Source: Poronia punctata (Eukaryota > Ascomycota > Sordariomycetes > Xylariales > Xylariaceae). From it: DNA of 64,000 nt. The DNA is taken from contig MU401475.1 of assembly GCA_022579005.1 (NCBI GenBank), positions 1 to 64,000 on the forward strand, read 5' to 3'. The notes beneath the pieces are model-generated. The model did not search any database, had not been told where the DNA came from, and saw only the letters and a program-made list of their open reading frames with translations. The stretch's first letter is position 1, and every line of letters begins with the position of its first letter. Positions 38,701 to 50,693 of this stretch are shown here, piece after piece. Both the position numbers and the translations under genes were made by a program.

Positions 38701-40185
38701 TTCCCTTGTCTTGCTTCAGTTCGCTTTACTTTACTCCCTTTTGATTTTTGCGACAAGACTTTCGCCTATGTATATGTCCAAGGTATGTATGTTTGTTGTA
38801 TGCAACGTCGACATGTGTTCTGCTTGTGTGTCACGACACCATCCAGCCCCCCCTAAAAGGTACTTCATACTAGATATGACCTGCATATGTATAACCACCG
38901 CCACGTTACTACTGCCTGTACCTTTATAGTTATTTGGAAATTCTTTGCGCCGGTCTGGGCTCACACAACATTCCACTCTTCATCGGTCAATCGGTCAGTC
39001 TTCACCTTCCTTTCGGACCCGGCCGAATTCTTTGTTCTGCTCTGTAGGTAGGTCATAAGTTGGTAAGAATGTGCGAAAAAGAATCGCTTAACTTATGTTT
39101 GATAGAGACTCTTTCCAGCTTTCGGCCGCACGTTTTGTTTTCCCTCTCTCTTACACAAAACCAGGTAGTATATTTACCGCTTAACCACGTACGCCAGGGA
39201 AACACTGTTTGTCAGATGGGTTGAAGGAAGGGGAGTTCTTATTACCGTTGGGGATCGATATAAAATCTCAAAATCTAGACGTAGTTTTTCTCCTAGAGAC
39301 CTATATAGGTAGAAAGAAGTACGAGAAGGAGAACGACATCCCCCCTTATGTTTCCGTAATGAAGATGGCCCCCTTACTAATCAAGGACGCAGAACAATGG
39401 ACACATGCTTATGAGGTTAATATACCTAGAATAGTTCTACCCGTCCAGTTTCTCGCAGAAGCACCCTACCTATGCGAATGTAATGGAATGGTAAGCCCAG
39501 ACAGTAGGTACTGTTGCCGGCCATTCCATACCTACAAGTACGAGTAGGTATGCAAGACCACCTGTATGAATCATGGTCTTTCAGCGGGAGTTTCATACTT
39601 TTGCCGCATGGACAATGAGCCGATATAGGCGTCATCACAGGCCGTTAAAAAGAGGTAATTACTTGTTGTTTATACGTGTACTAGGACTTGAAGCTGTTCC
39701 AAAGCAAATGAAAACACTCGCGACACGTTTGGATGAGGGATCGTTGTCGGACAGCTCGGTGGCAGGTGCTCTCACCTGTGCTGGGAATCTTACCTAACAT
39801 GGAACAAACTCTGTTGTGTACTCGTGAGGTACCTACTTGTAAACGTAATACGACCCCACATTAATTTATTTAGCACGTAGGGACCTTAATGGCCACGGAT
39901 CCGTGGGCGCGTTGCCTCTTGAATGTCAAAAGTTGACAAAAGCTACCATGACCACCAAACTGGTTCAATCGTGCATGAAATCTTGAGCGCCTGGCGCCAG
40001 CATCTCCCCGTGGCTATTTTGATAATCTGCGCCAATATACACACTCCTTACTTATGTGCGCCTTGACCGGAATCGATATTTCTCCCCTTTCGCGCAAGGG
40101 ATCTAACCTATCCTCACGTTTACTTACAGCTTACGACAACTAGACTGAGTGTACACACCGAGCTCGATCGTTTCGAACCCTCACC
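35711..40185. other. 4.5 kb gene-free region upstream of MCD4
   Basis: The longest non-isochore gap. Composition is normal, with pyrimidine-rich stretches near 37680-37730 and 37870-37930, a (CA)n tract, and intergenic motifs such as GGTAGGTAGG near 37183 and TACGAGTA at 39539-39546. Short open frames (36032, 36893 on the minus strand, 37690, 39209) show no domain or splice-compatible continuation. It may hold long UTRs or a non-coding RNA, but I see no positive evidence. Confidence 0.5.
36818..36834. repeat. (CA)n microsatellite
   Basis: Uninterrupted CACACA run of about 17 bp in the gene-free region. Confidence 0.9.
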
Positions 40186-43100
40186 ATGGCCGGCGCCGGT
40201 CGGTTCAAGTTCCTGGCTATAGCCATGGTCTTCCACCTTGTATATATTTACTCTATATTCGACATTTACTTCGTCAGCCCAATTGTCAGTGGCATGCAAT
40301 TATTCCAGCTGGACCGGTCTCCTGGTCAGAAAGCACCCGCAGACCGTCTAGTTCTCTTCGTCGGTATGGAGTGGTCCGATGCGATACACTGGCTGGCGCA
40401 GTTCTCTGGCTAATTATAAGCTATCAGGGGATGGCCTGCGCGCTGATAAAACCTTCCAATCGTTCCCCGAACCCCATCCGAAAACAGAGGCCGATCTAAC
40501 GCCACGACCGCTCGCGCCGTTCCTGCGATCCCGTGTCCTGGAACATGGAACATTTGGCGTGTCGCACACACGAGTACCCACCGAGTCCAGGCCTGGACAT
40601 GTCGCTCTAATCGCAGGTCTCTACGAAGATGTTTCGGCTGTTGCGACGGGCTGGAAGCTGAACCCGGTAAACTTCGACAGCGTCTTCAATCGGAGCAGAC
40701 ACACATGGAGTTGGGGGAGCCCCGATATCTTGCCTATGTTCGAGCATGGTGCTACTCCGGGCAAAATCGACGCTTATTGTTATGATGCGGCAATGGAAGA
40801 TTTCTCGCAAGATGCGCTTCACCTCGATTACTGGGTTTTTGACGGCGTGAAGGACCTTTTTGCAGCAGCGGAAAAGAACAAGACCCTGAACGCCGCTCTT
40901 AAACAAGACAAGATAGTCTTCTTTCTCCATCTCCTAGGAATTGACACCACCGGGCATTCACATCGCCCCTATTCGAAAGAGTATTTGAACAACATCAAGG
41001 TGGTAGATGAAGGGATAAAAGAAATCACCAGCGTCATCCAGAAATTCTACGGGGACGACAGAACCGCATTCGTATTTACCGCGGACCATGGTATGAATGA
41101 TTTGGGTAGTCATGGAGACGGCCATCCGGATAATACCCGAACACCACTCATTGCTTGGGGATCCGGTGTCGCGAAACCTGTGGTCCACCAAGAAGGGCCA
41201 GCACCCGGGCATGACGAATTCTCCGCCGACTGGAATCTCGACCGAATAAAGAGAAATGATGTGCAGCAAGCTGACGTTGCTGCTCTTATGGCCTATTTAG
41301 TTGGCCTTGAATTCCCGGCCAACTCAGTCGGCGAACTTCCATTGACATACCTATCGGCTGATACCAAGGGCAAGGCAGAGGCCTCATTTGTCAATGCTCA
41401 AGAAATACTGGAGATGTATCGCGTGAAAGAGTCGTTAAAAAAGGCGAAGCAGTTGCGATATACGCCTTATGAGCCCCTAAGCGAGGACCATGGCAAGCTC
41501 CCAGCTGCACGACTTTCGTCCGTTAGGGTCTTGATCGACACCGGAAGGTTTGAGGAGGCTATTGAAGAGACCGCCGCTCTAATGAAGCTTGGCCTTGAGG
41601 GAATGCGCTATCTGCAAACGTACGACTGGCTTTTTCTTCGAGCCTTGATTACCATTGGGTATCTTGGGTGGATGGCGTTCGCGCTGACTACTGTGATCGA
41701 CTTGCATGTCTTACAAGGTTCAACACGACCGTCACGGACCATTGGCGGTGCGGTTTTCTTTTCGTCGATACTCGTCGCGCTGTATGCCTCATTCTTTGTC
41801 TCTGACTCTCCTCCCACATATTACGCCTATGCGTTCTTCCCAGTCTTGTTCTGGGAAGAGGTATACGCGCGCCGCGAAAGTTTGGCTAGAGGCAGACGGG
41901 CTTTGTTTGGGCATATCACAACCGGGGCCACGTTCGTATCGTATATTCTGAATTCCGTCTCGTACGTAGGCATTATTGTGTCGCTGGTACGTTTTGACGC
42001 TCTCCGAATATCGTCGACCTGCTATTGACCACTTCTAGGCACTTGGATATATTCATCGCGAAATATTTACCGTGCTTTTCGTTGTTGCGTCAATCTTCCC
42101 TTTTGCGCTCGGTGCATCATTTCTCCGGACGCACCTCGCTCTTTGCGCCACATGGTTCGTCTCATGCCTCTTGATGAGCACTTTCACTTTGCTCCCAGCG
42201 AGCAAAATTGAGGACCTGAACCTAATGTAAGTCGAAGCCTCTTGGCTGCCTGGCGAACCAGCCTCTAACAATTCGCAGCATGTGCGGCGGCTCGCTGATG
42301 GTGGCTGTCGGAATTTCCTACCTTATTTTCGAGGACCGGTTGCTGGCAGATCCACCCGCCTCAACCAAGCCCAAGGAAAATACACTGTCAAGAACTCTTA
42401 TAGGCGTCCAGGTAAGTACACCACTCCACGACATTACATATGCTCTTTCTGACGGCGACACAGACGGGACTTATTATCCTCTCCATGCTTGTTACTCGCT
42501 CCACTGTATTGTCGCTGCAGGCAAAACAGGGCCTTCCTCGCGGCAATCTGGTGGTCGGCTGGATTGTCCTCGTAGTATCACTCCTCATGCCTTTGGCTCA
42601 CAGACTTCAGGCGAACAATCACTACCTTCATAGGCTTTTAGTTATCTTTTTGACCTGCGCGCCTACATTTGTCATTTTGACCATATCCTATGAAGGCCTA
42701 TTCTACTTCGTATTTTCGCTTACCCTACTAACTTGGGTGCGCCTCGAGCACCATAGTCACGCATTCTTACAGGCGAGGAAAGAAGAGACGGAGAGTCGGA
42801 ACTCGAAGAAAGAGACGGCTGTGGAGGCAACCGGATCCCCATATCGACCATTATCTCTACCAGATGCTCGCGTGGCGCTGTTTTTCTTCGTGCTTTTGCA
42901 GTCGGCCTTCTTCAGCACGGGAAATGTAGCATCGATATCGACCTTCAGCCTCGCTAGCGTGTCTCGACTTATCCCGATATTTGATCCCTTTTCCCAAGGG
43001 GCTCTCCTTGTCCTTCAGCTCATGATTCCTTTCATGCTCATATCGGCAAACCTGGGAATCCTGAACAAGCGCATAGGTGTCGCGCCGTCAGCACTTTTCA

Positions 43101-43375
43101 TGCTGGCTATGGCCTTGAGCGACATCCTGACCCTCTATTTCTTCTGGGTCGTGAAAGATGAGGGCTCCTGGTTGGAAATAGGGTCGACAATCAGCCATTT
43201 TGCCATTGCTAGTATGCTATGTGTATTTGTGGCGGCATTAGAAGGTGTTAGTGCGGTCTTTACCGCTGGTGTTGAATTAGGGAGCACGCCTGTAAAACCG
43301 TCCCCAGCGACGAATGGGTCGCCGAAAGAAGAGCAAATACCCGCAACGACGAACGGATTAGTTCCGGAAAACTAG
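40186..43375 (+). CDS. MCD4: GPI ethanolamine-phosphate transferase 1 (MCD4 / PIG-N)
   Basis: ER membrane enzyme that adds ethanolamine phosphate to the first mannose of the GPI precursor. Exons 40186-40363, 40428-41986, 42039-42226, 42279-42411, 42464-43375; introns 40364-40427, 41987-42038, 42227-42278, 42412-42463 (the last three all 52 nt). Product 989 aa. An N-terminal signal anchor precedes FDIYFVSPIVSGM, the family-specific lumenal stretch. The alkaline-phosphatase-like domain shows GDGLRAD across intron 1, ESRPGHVALIAGLYED, LLGIDTTGHSHRPYSKEY and TADHGMNDLGSHG, which contain the metal ligands. The C-terminal half is a multi-helix PIG-N domain. The FDIYFVSPIV stretch separates it from the related GPI7 and GPI13 enzymes. 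Second GPI-pathway gene in the window, with BST1. Confidence 0.96.
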
Positions 43376-45763
43376 ACATGTTACGTGGCATTCCATAGAC
43401 CACATATAATGAAAACAAAAAGTTCCTCTCTATCAAATCTCATAATTATAGATGCTGCGCATTCTCGTCCAATGAGTAAGAAGCATAACCGAGTAGAATG
43501 CATCTGATGTTTTAAACAGTTTACCCTCCTGCTCCTACAGTTGATCTATCTCCATTTTAGGCAATTGCCTCGGTGTTGCGACGCTCATACAAAACACGTG
43601 CTCGTCACGCGCTTCCTGTGCGATTTCAACGGCGTTTACGCCGGGATTGCCAAGAACCATGACGACATAGGGAATACCTTATACACATCCATCCACCCAG
43701 CGATCTTCGCGTTACAACTGATGGATATCGTAGACGTAAAATGCATGAATAATAGTTCATGGCACGGTAAGAAGTATGGGAATGAGAAAACTCGGAAATA
43801 AAATTATATGTATTACTGTTTCAAAGACAACGCTAAATACGTGTAGAGGACCGGACCCAAGATTTCCCCAGGTTTTCTCCAGACTCTATTGCGGAGGTGA
43901 GCCCCCCAAAGAGTTAAGCATGCGAGTCAGACGCTACCCTACCTACCTTGCCTTTTGATATGTGGGCAAGAGAAAATGCGCCTTGTTTCCGACTAGGGTA
44001 GTTTTACTACGCGCATGAAATGATCTAAAATCCGGGGAAGATGGCCCTGGTCGGTTTTATGATAGGTATTACCTAGTAGGCACTCCCGTAGGGTATCAGT
44101 TTCATGTTCTAAGATATCGCTCGTTTTGCTCTCCCGTGTACGAGGTACGGTACGAGGGTAACCTACTTGCGCAAGGAGGTGGTGGAGTTAAGTCGATTTT
44201 TGACTTGACCTAAGCCCAATCAGGTATTTGTGTAGTCTAGTTTGGTATCACATGCTTTCACTCTGGGCTTCTTCCCCCGCTAATAAATGATACGGGGCAC
44301 ACAGGCTGATGGGGATGCAGGTGTGCGGTTTCCAGACGACATAGGACGAGACTGCCGTGACAGTATATCGAGTCCTGGTCGCCTAGGTGAGACTCAGAGT
44401 TGACAAAAATATAAGGTAGAGACCTGGCCTGTCTAGCAGAGCGAAGCTCGTGGCTTTAATCATTGTAAACGAACAGCGATATATACATGTAGGTTGATCA
44501 CATAACCTTTACGATCATATGTGCCAAACATATCTGCCTGTGGGATGGGGATTTCTAGAAGTATTCTAATCTAGGAAGTTTGTCCGTGTACGTGTAGGCT
44601 GTAGCAAGTTTGCATGTCTACATACCATCAAGCGTTTCATGCCAGAGGTAATTATGCTAGGGCTTCTTCAAAGTATATCGATTCTAAGCACTGATAACCG
44701 TCGGGATTTTCGTTTATGTCTCTCTGAATACTGGAACTCGATGTGTCTGGCATCCTGGTAACTCGTCATATTACCCGATATCCCCCGCCTTCACCAGCAC
44801 AATGGTCTGTAAGTGAACTCGAATAGGCAAGCAAGACGTCTCCAGGCAGGTGTACATGTACAAGTGATCAATAGAGCCGAGAGCCCTTGATGACACAACT
44901 GCACTATTGATCTCGCTTGCAGCCTACTACATGACTTGTCTGTATTTATACATGTATGCGACCAAATCTGAGAGACTGTTTCTCTGAAATAATAGATAAC
45001 GTTAGTAGTACGCAAGTAACATATGTACCTAGCATACACCAACTCATACCTACGAGTATTCAGAGGTAATGCCATTTAATCTACTTGCAGATTTTCGATA
45101 CCAGTAAAGTACCTACCTCTAAACGGTAGATTCCTGACTCGTAGAGCCTTGTCTAGGATAACACACACTACCTACTAGGTATTTAGCGGTGCTCGGTCAC
45201 TGAACGCCTCGACATGCCTCACTAAAAGACACTTACAAGTACCTAGTTGGGGCTATGCACAAGGAACTTGGCCAAGGGACCCCGTGAACCCGGTGGCGCC
45301 GTAACTGGTTTTCTGCAAGTGTATGGAGCTTGCTACCCTAGACTACATACTTACCTAGAGTGCCGTCCTTACAGTAGAAGCGCATAGTGGCCTATCTCAC
45401 TAGGTTTACCCTTGGGAACGTTAGGTACTGCTATAGATAAGGTACCTAGAAACGGTAGAGAGCTGTTCCTACCTATCACCGTCAGTGCTCAACACACAAG
45501 TTGCCGTTCCTCTACACATTACCAAGTCCTCTCTTTGCTCGCTCTTGCCCGTTGCACCAACCTAACCTACCTATTAACTTCGATCACATCCGTTTCCGTT
45601 CACGGGCGTCCGAGCCACTCGTTTCCTCTGCCAGCCACTGAAGGTCCAATACGATGCAAACCGATAGTGTATCTGTCGATAATACATAACTCAAAAGTAC
45701 CTGATAGTTCAGCCATATGACTTGTTAGATGCGAATCACCGTGCTCCGCCCCCCTCACGAACC
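43376..45763. promoter_or_regulatory. Spacer MCD4 / CTF1-like gene
   Basis: About 2.4 kb without a supported gene. Rich in TACCTACC/GGTAGGTA-type motifs (about 43930, 45110, 45165, 45560) and containing TACGAGTA at 45051-45058. Presumed long upstream region of the regulator. Confidence 0.45.
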
Positions 45764-48700
45764 ATGGCCGACATCGACATGAACTCCGGCAGCGCTGGAT
45801 CAGTCGCGCAGCAGCAACAGCAGCAGATACAGCAGCAGCAACAAATATCAAACTTAAATCAAAACCTCAACCTTAGCCATAGCCACAAACAAGATAAGAC
45901 CCAGACTCAGGCTCAGAACCAGACCCAGACCAAGAACCAGAACCAACAGCAACAACAACACAATCAGACCCCGAACCAGCATCATCCTGGCAACTCCCCG
46001 GCTCAATCGAACTCCCCCGGCGGGGGTACAATGACCGCTGCCCAAACTGCCCAGCAACAGCTCAGCTTTCGAAGGTGCGCCCACTTGATAACAATTGAAA
46101 CGGTTTGCGTCGCGATATTCTGACTGACCACAATTTTGCCTTGTCCAGGCAACGTGCGTCAAGAGCTTGCGAGGTAAGTGTGTCCTCGTGCTTTTATATT
46201 GTAAAACAATTTGGCATCGGTCGTTTTCGGGGTTGTTTGTCTGCTTTTTATCAATAGCACCACGGCCTATAGTGGCTATTCGGGCTATCTGGGCTATCTG
46301 GGGCGCAAAGTGGGATTTTTGACGTTGTGCCGAGGCATCTCAAGAACAATTTCCATTTAGGTCCAGCTCTCGACTAATCATCTCTTGATCCACAGACATG
46401 CCATGCTAGAAAGGTAAGGACCACTCACCGCAAACCACGACGAACATTCACATCTTGCACATGTCTGCGTGGGCGTCGGTAAAATGCGAGACGTTCGATT
46501 ATCCTAACAGACTTTAGGTGCGATGCGACGCGGCTAGCCTTGGGGTCCCCTGCACGAACTGCGTCGCTTTCCAGATTGAATGCAAGATCCCTCAACCTAA
46601 ACGAAAGAAAACCCAAGCGAACGCGACGAAAGATTCGGACAGGTTGGCGCGCCTCTCATCTCGTGGATAAAGCATCCGAAGGCTAAATCCCTTTATAGTG
46701 AACGCGGTGATGTTGGCGACAGTCAATCACCCCAGCCTATGGCTGGCTCTTCGACCACATTCCCTGCGAGGCCGCCCGCCGTCTATCATACATCCGAAGG
46801 CGTGCCGCCGACCACCTTGACCGAGGCCCAAGCGAGGAAGGAAGAAGTCGATAATGATACTTTTGTTAATCTTGTCATGAAACCCAAGTTTACGAGAGCT
46901 CCCATCACCGAAGCCGGCCGCGTCGCTTTCCTAGGCGAATCGTCGAACCTCACATTATTGGTGCACGACCGTCAGGGCTCCTCGGATGTGGTACACTATC
47001 CATTACCGGAGAATGTGCGTGGGTCTCGAGCCCGCCTGACCGAACTCGATAACATCGAGATAGACATTCTTCATCAACGAGGGGCATTCCTACTCCCCCC
47101 GCGGCAGTTATGCGACGAACTAATCGACGCCTACTTCAAATGGGTACACCCGATAGTACCCGTCATAAACAGGACTCGGTTTATGAGGCAGTATCGGGAC
47201 CCTAAAAACCCCCCTTCCCTGCTCCTGCTTCAAGCCGTCCTGCTGGCCGGGTCACGAGTATGCCAGAATCAACAGCTTATGGACGCTAATGGCTCAACCA
47301 CGCCTGCTGCGTTAACATTTTACAAGAGGGCGAAGGCACTGTACGATGCTAACTACGAGGATGACCGCGTGACCATCGTACAGTCCCTAGTGCTCATGGG
47401 TTGGTACTGGGAAGGGCCCGAGGACGTGACGAAAAATGTATTCTACTGGAGTCGCGTTGCCATTATCGTTGCGCAAGGTTCCGGCATGCATAGGAGTGTA
47501 GAGGGCTCACAGCTTAGTAACGCAGATAAGAGACTGTGGAAGCGTATATGGTGGACTCTGTTCACAAGGGACCGGTCGGTTGCTGTGGCGTTAGGGCGTC
47601 CATGCAATATCAACCTGGACGATTGCGACGTGGAAATGTTGACCGAGGACGACTTCGTCGAGGACGAGCCTGACAATGCGACAGGTTTCCAGCCGGACCC
47701 CATCCACGTCCATTTCTTCCTACAATACGTCAAGTTATGCGAGATCATGGGTCTGGTGCTCTCGCAACAATACTCGGTGGCATCTCGTGGACGACGTCAA
47801 AATGCCATCGATCTTACGCACAGCGATATGGCCCTGGCCGATTGGTTACAAAACTGCCCCAAAATGGTGTACTGGGAGATGCCGCGACATCATTTCTGGA
47901 GCGCACTTCTCCATTCCAACTACTACACGACGCTATGTTTGCTCCATCGAGCGCACATGCCACCAAATACGGGCAGCCATAGCCAATCTAGATTCCCCGA
48001 CGAATCGTCGTACCCCTCGCGCAATATTGCCTTCCAAGCTGCAGGAATGATTACGTCTATTATCGAGAATCTATCTGCCCATGGGGAGTTGCGGTATTGT
48101 CCCGCATTTGTTGTCTATAGCCTGTTCTCGGCGCTTATTATGCACGTCTATCAGATGCGCTCACCCGTGCCGTCTATTCAACGGGTCACGCACGACCGCA
48201 TAAGGACATGCATGGATGCTTTGAAAGACGTATCCAAGGTGTGGCTGGTGGGGAAGATGGTTTACACGCTGTTCGAATCTATTCTGGGCAACAAGGTGCT
48301 CGAGGAGAGGTTGCAGAAAGCAGCCGGAAAGCGTCACAAGAAGGCCCAGCAGAGCTTCTCGCAGTTGGATCAACATCAGCGGCAACAAGAAGCTGCTAAA
48401 AGAAAATACGACGAGATGGCTATTGACTTTAGCGTAACCACCCCTACACCCCAGGAATCTTACGAACGATCTCGTCCTCAGACGCCGCGAAACGAACCCG
48501 GGACGAACCAGCCGGCCATGGGGCCTCCCCTAACTTCCCCTCACACAAGGTCTGGAGACGCATTTATGGGAGGAACTAACAGCAGACCGCACACTCGACC
48601 AGCAACACCGTTCAATCCTTCATTTTCGGCTCCTGGTACGCCACCGGATCTCTATCTCGTCACGAGGAATTCGCCGAATCTGTCCCAGTCGATATGGGAA

Positions 48701-49194
48701 AACTTCCAGCCTGATCAGCTCTTTCCCGAAAGTTCAGCCGGACTGCCACACATGTCTCCTCCTCAGAACAATCAGAGCCTGGACCCCAATGTCATGTCGC
48801 AGATGCAGGGTATGTCGTCTTCGATGCCGGGCCAGCCCAACTACTTCCAAGGACTAGGGACGCCAAGAACGACCAAGGGAAGTCCGATGCAGGCTAACAC
48901 TTTCTTGCAACCAGGACTAGGCGGTTTCCAAGGACAAGCTTCGACACTATGGCCAGGCGGCGATGTGAGCGGGATGCAGGAGGGCCACAGTCCCAGTGAT
49001 AGCTGGAGTACTGGATCCGGGCAAGGTCAGCCTGTACCTGCAACATTGAACGTGGAAGATTGGTAAGCATGTTCTCTTGTTTCGGTCCAAATGAAGAAGG
49101 GGTGGCGCTGACAATGATGTGTGACAGGTTTCAATTTTTTGGCATCAACGGCAACGATGTTAACTTAGCAGGGATCGACCTATCGATGAACTGA
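45764..49194 (+). CDS. Zn2Cys6 transcription factor, CTF1/FarA-FarB type
   Basis: Nuclear regulator of the family that activates cutinase and fatty-acid catabolism genes (CTF1 in Fusarium, FarA/FarB in Aspergillus). Exons 45764-46074, 46149-46173, 46396-46413, 46518-46642, 46699-49062, 49128-49194. Product 969 aa. A poly-Gln/Asn N-terminus is followed by a zinc cluster with Cys at 111, 114, 121, 130, 133 and 140 (spacing C-X2-C-X6-C-X8-C-X2-C-X6-C) and the basic tail PKRKK. The cluster is split over three exons, two of them 25 and 18 nt. The fungal-specific regulatory domain begins near LCDELIDAYFKWVHPIVP. A Pro/Gln/Ser-rich tail ends WFQFFGINGND, placed by the last 3' exon. The start ATG has a good context (ACCATGG). 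Whether it is FarA- or FarB-type is not settled. Confidence 0.92.
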
Positions 49195-50693
49195 TGATTT
49201 TCTTTTTTGTATAATGGAAAGACAGGCTTTAAAAACTCGGGCGCACGGAAGCATTGACTCACTTGCTTTTAGGTTTGGCCGGTTCTACGTAAAGCATTGG
49301 AGAGGGCACATGCCAATCTGGACAGACTCAATATACTATCATGTCGCTACATGCTTTGCCATATAGTGTGGTTCGACAGTGATATGTACGAGTATGAGGA
49401 TAACATTTACCTGGGTAGCTAGGGTACCTCGGGATTGGGATATGTTCAAGTCCTAAATAGAAATTTATCATGATCCGCAAGGAGGATACCAGCTCACGAT
49501 ACCTACTCGTAAGATGCCGGGCCATCTCCTCGAAACTTTAGTTCCTCTTACACCATTTTGTCTCTGTAACTTCCCTTATCTACCTTCTCCTGCCCAGTTG
49601 TTATTTTTGGCCCGGCATATGATTCAGGGTCGCACCAATGTGCCAATGTCGTAGGTTAGCATGTCATTGGCCGAGACGAGTTCTTGGATTATATGGATCA
49701 TGGATTGTAACAGGACAATAGGTCAACCCTAACCACCGATAGAACAGATGCACCAAGAGAACACTGCATGTCGCTATTGGTTGTACAAATGTAAGCGTGT
49801 TGCGTCGTACTATATTACGTAAGGTTGCCGGAACATGGCACGATGAGAGCAGGTGTGCCAACAGGTTATTTTGGGTGGGAGAACATGCTGGTACGGGCCG
49901 TTATCTTTGGGTTTTACTTTACCTTGACCTTAAAGGCTGCAAACGTGTTTCGATAAGCTTAATGTACATTTAAGCGTAATTCCATGTTATCTAGTATGGT
50001 TTTGAGAACAATTAGAGGAGACTGATTACCTGCGTCTTGTTATTCGAACATGTACGAGTAGATAGAGGCTCTGTCAAAGTAAAAGGTCAACAGCCACACG
50101 GGAATGCAGGTACCTCACCTTGATCGCAAAGCCCCTTTCGAACCGCACTCACCTCCTTTCTACGAGCTCGTACTCGTACGTAGGCCCGTAGGGTCCTGTA
50201 GCAGTGTAGCCACTACCTATTACTACCTGTACGCTAGCCTGTATGCGGCCGTTTTACCGTGGGGATCAACCCACTGGCAATTTGGGGCGGCCCGCTACTA
50301 TTCTCGGTAAGTGGGTAGCGAGTCAACGACCTGACAATATCTACACGTACCAACAACACCAGTTTTGTTCATCTCTTTTGACGATTTCGAATTAGAGTCC
50401 ACCCTTGCTCAATCCCACGCACCGCCGATAAGGTCATCCAGTGCCAGATTTGGAGTTACCGTAGCCGGCCGTATATCAATACCCCTTTGTATCCTGACAT
50501 CAGCCCTACCATAATAGTTCAAGTTTGAATCCATGTCCACGTTTTAGAGGGTAATCGATGTGATCTCGCAAATCGCCGCCGCCGCCGCCGCCGCCGTCAC
50601 TGTTCCCAGTCTCAGCTTTGATGCGCCATTAGCTCTTCAGCCCGCTTCGTGCGGACGCAACCGTGTTTTTCGGCTACATATATATTCTTCACC
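49195..50693. promoter_or_regulatory. Spacer and upstream region of LysM-protein gene
   Basis: About 1.5 kb without a supported gene. It has the densest cluster of the TACGAGTA octamer (49387, 49504, 50053, 50171) and ends in a GCC-repeat 5' UTR-like stretch. Confidence 0.5.
50575..50596. repeat. (GCC)n trinucleotide repeat upstream of LysM gene
   Basis: About seven GCC units roughly 100 bp before the ATG at 50694, probably in the 5' UTR. It would read as poly-Ala only from a non-ATG start, so it is not called coding. Confidence 0.85.

Noticed and set aside
39209..39547. 112 aa frame upstream of MCD4
   Set aside because: Protein-like in parts but no recognisable domain, and it contains dense intergenic TACGAGTA/TACCTA motifs at its end.
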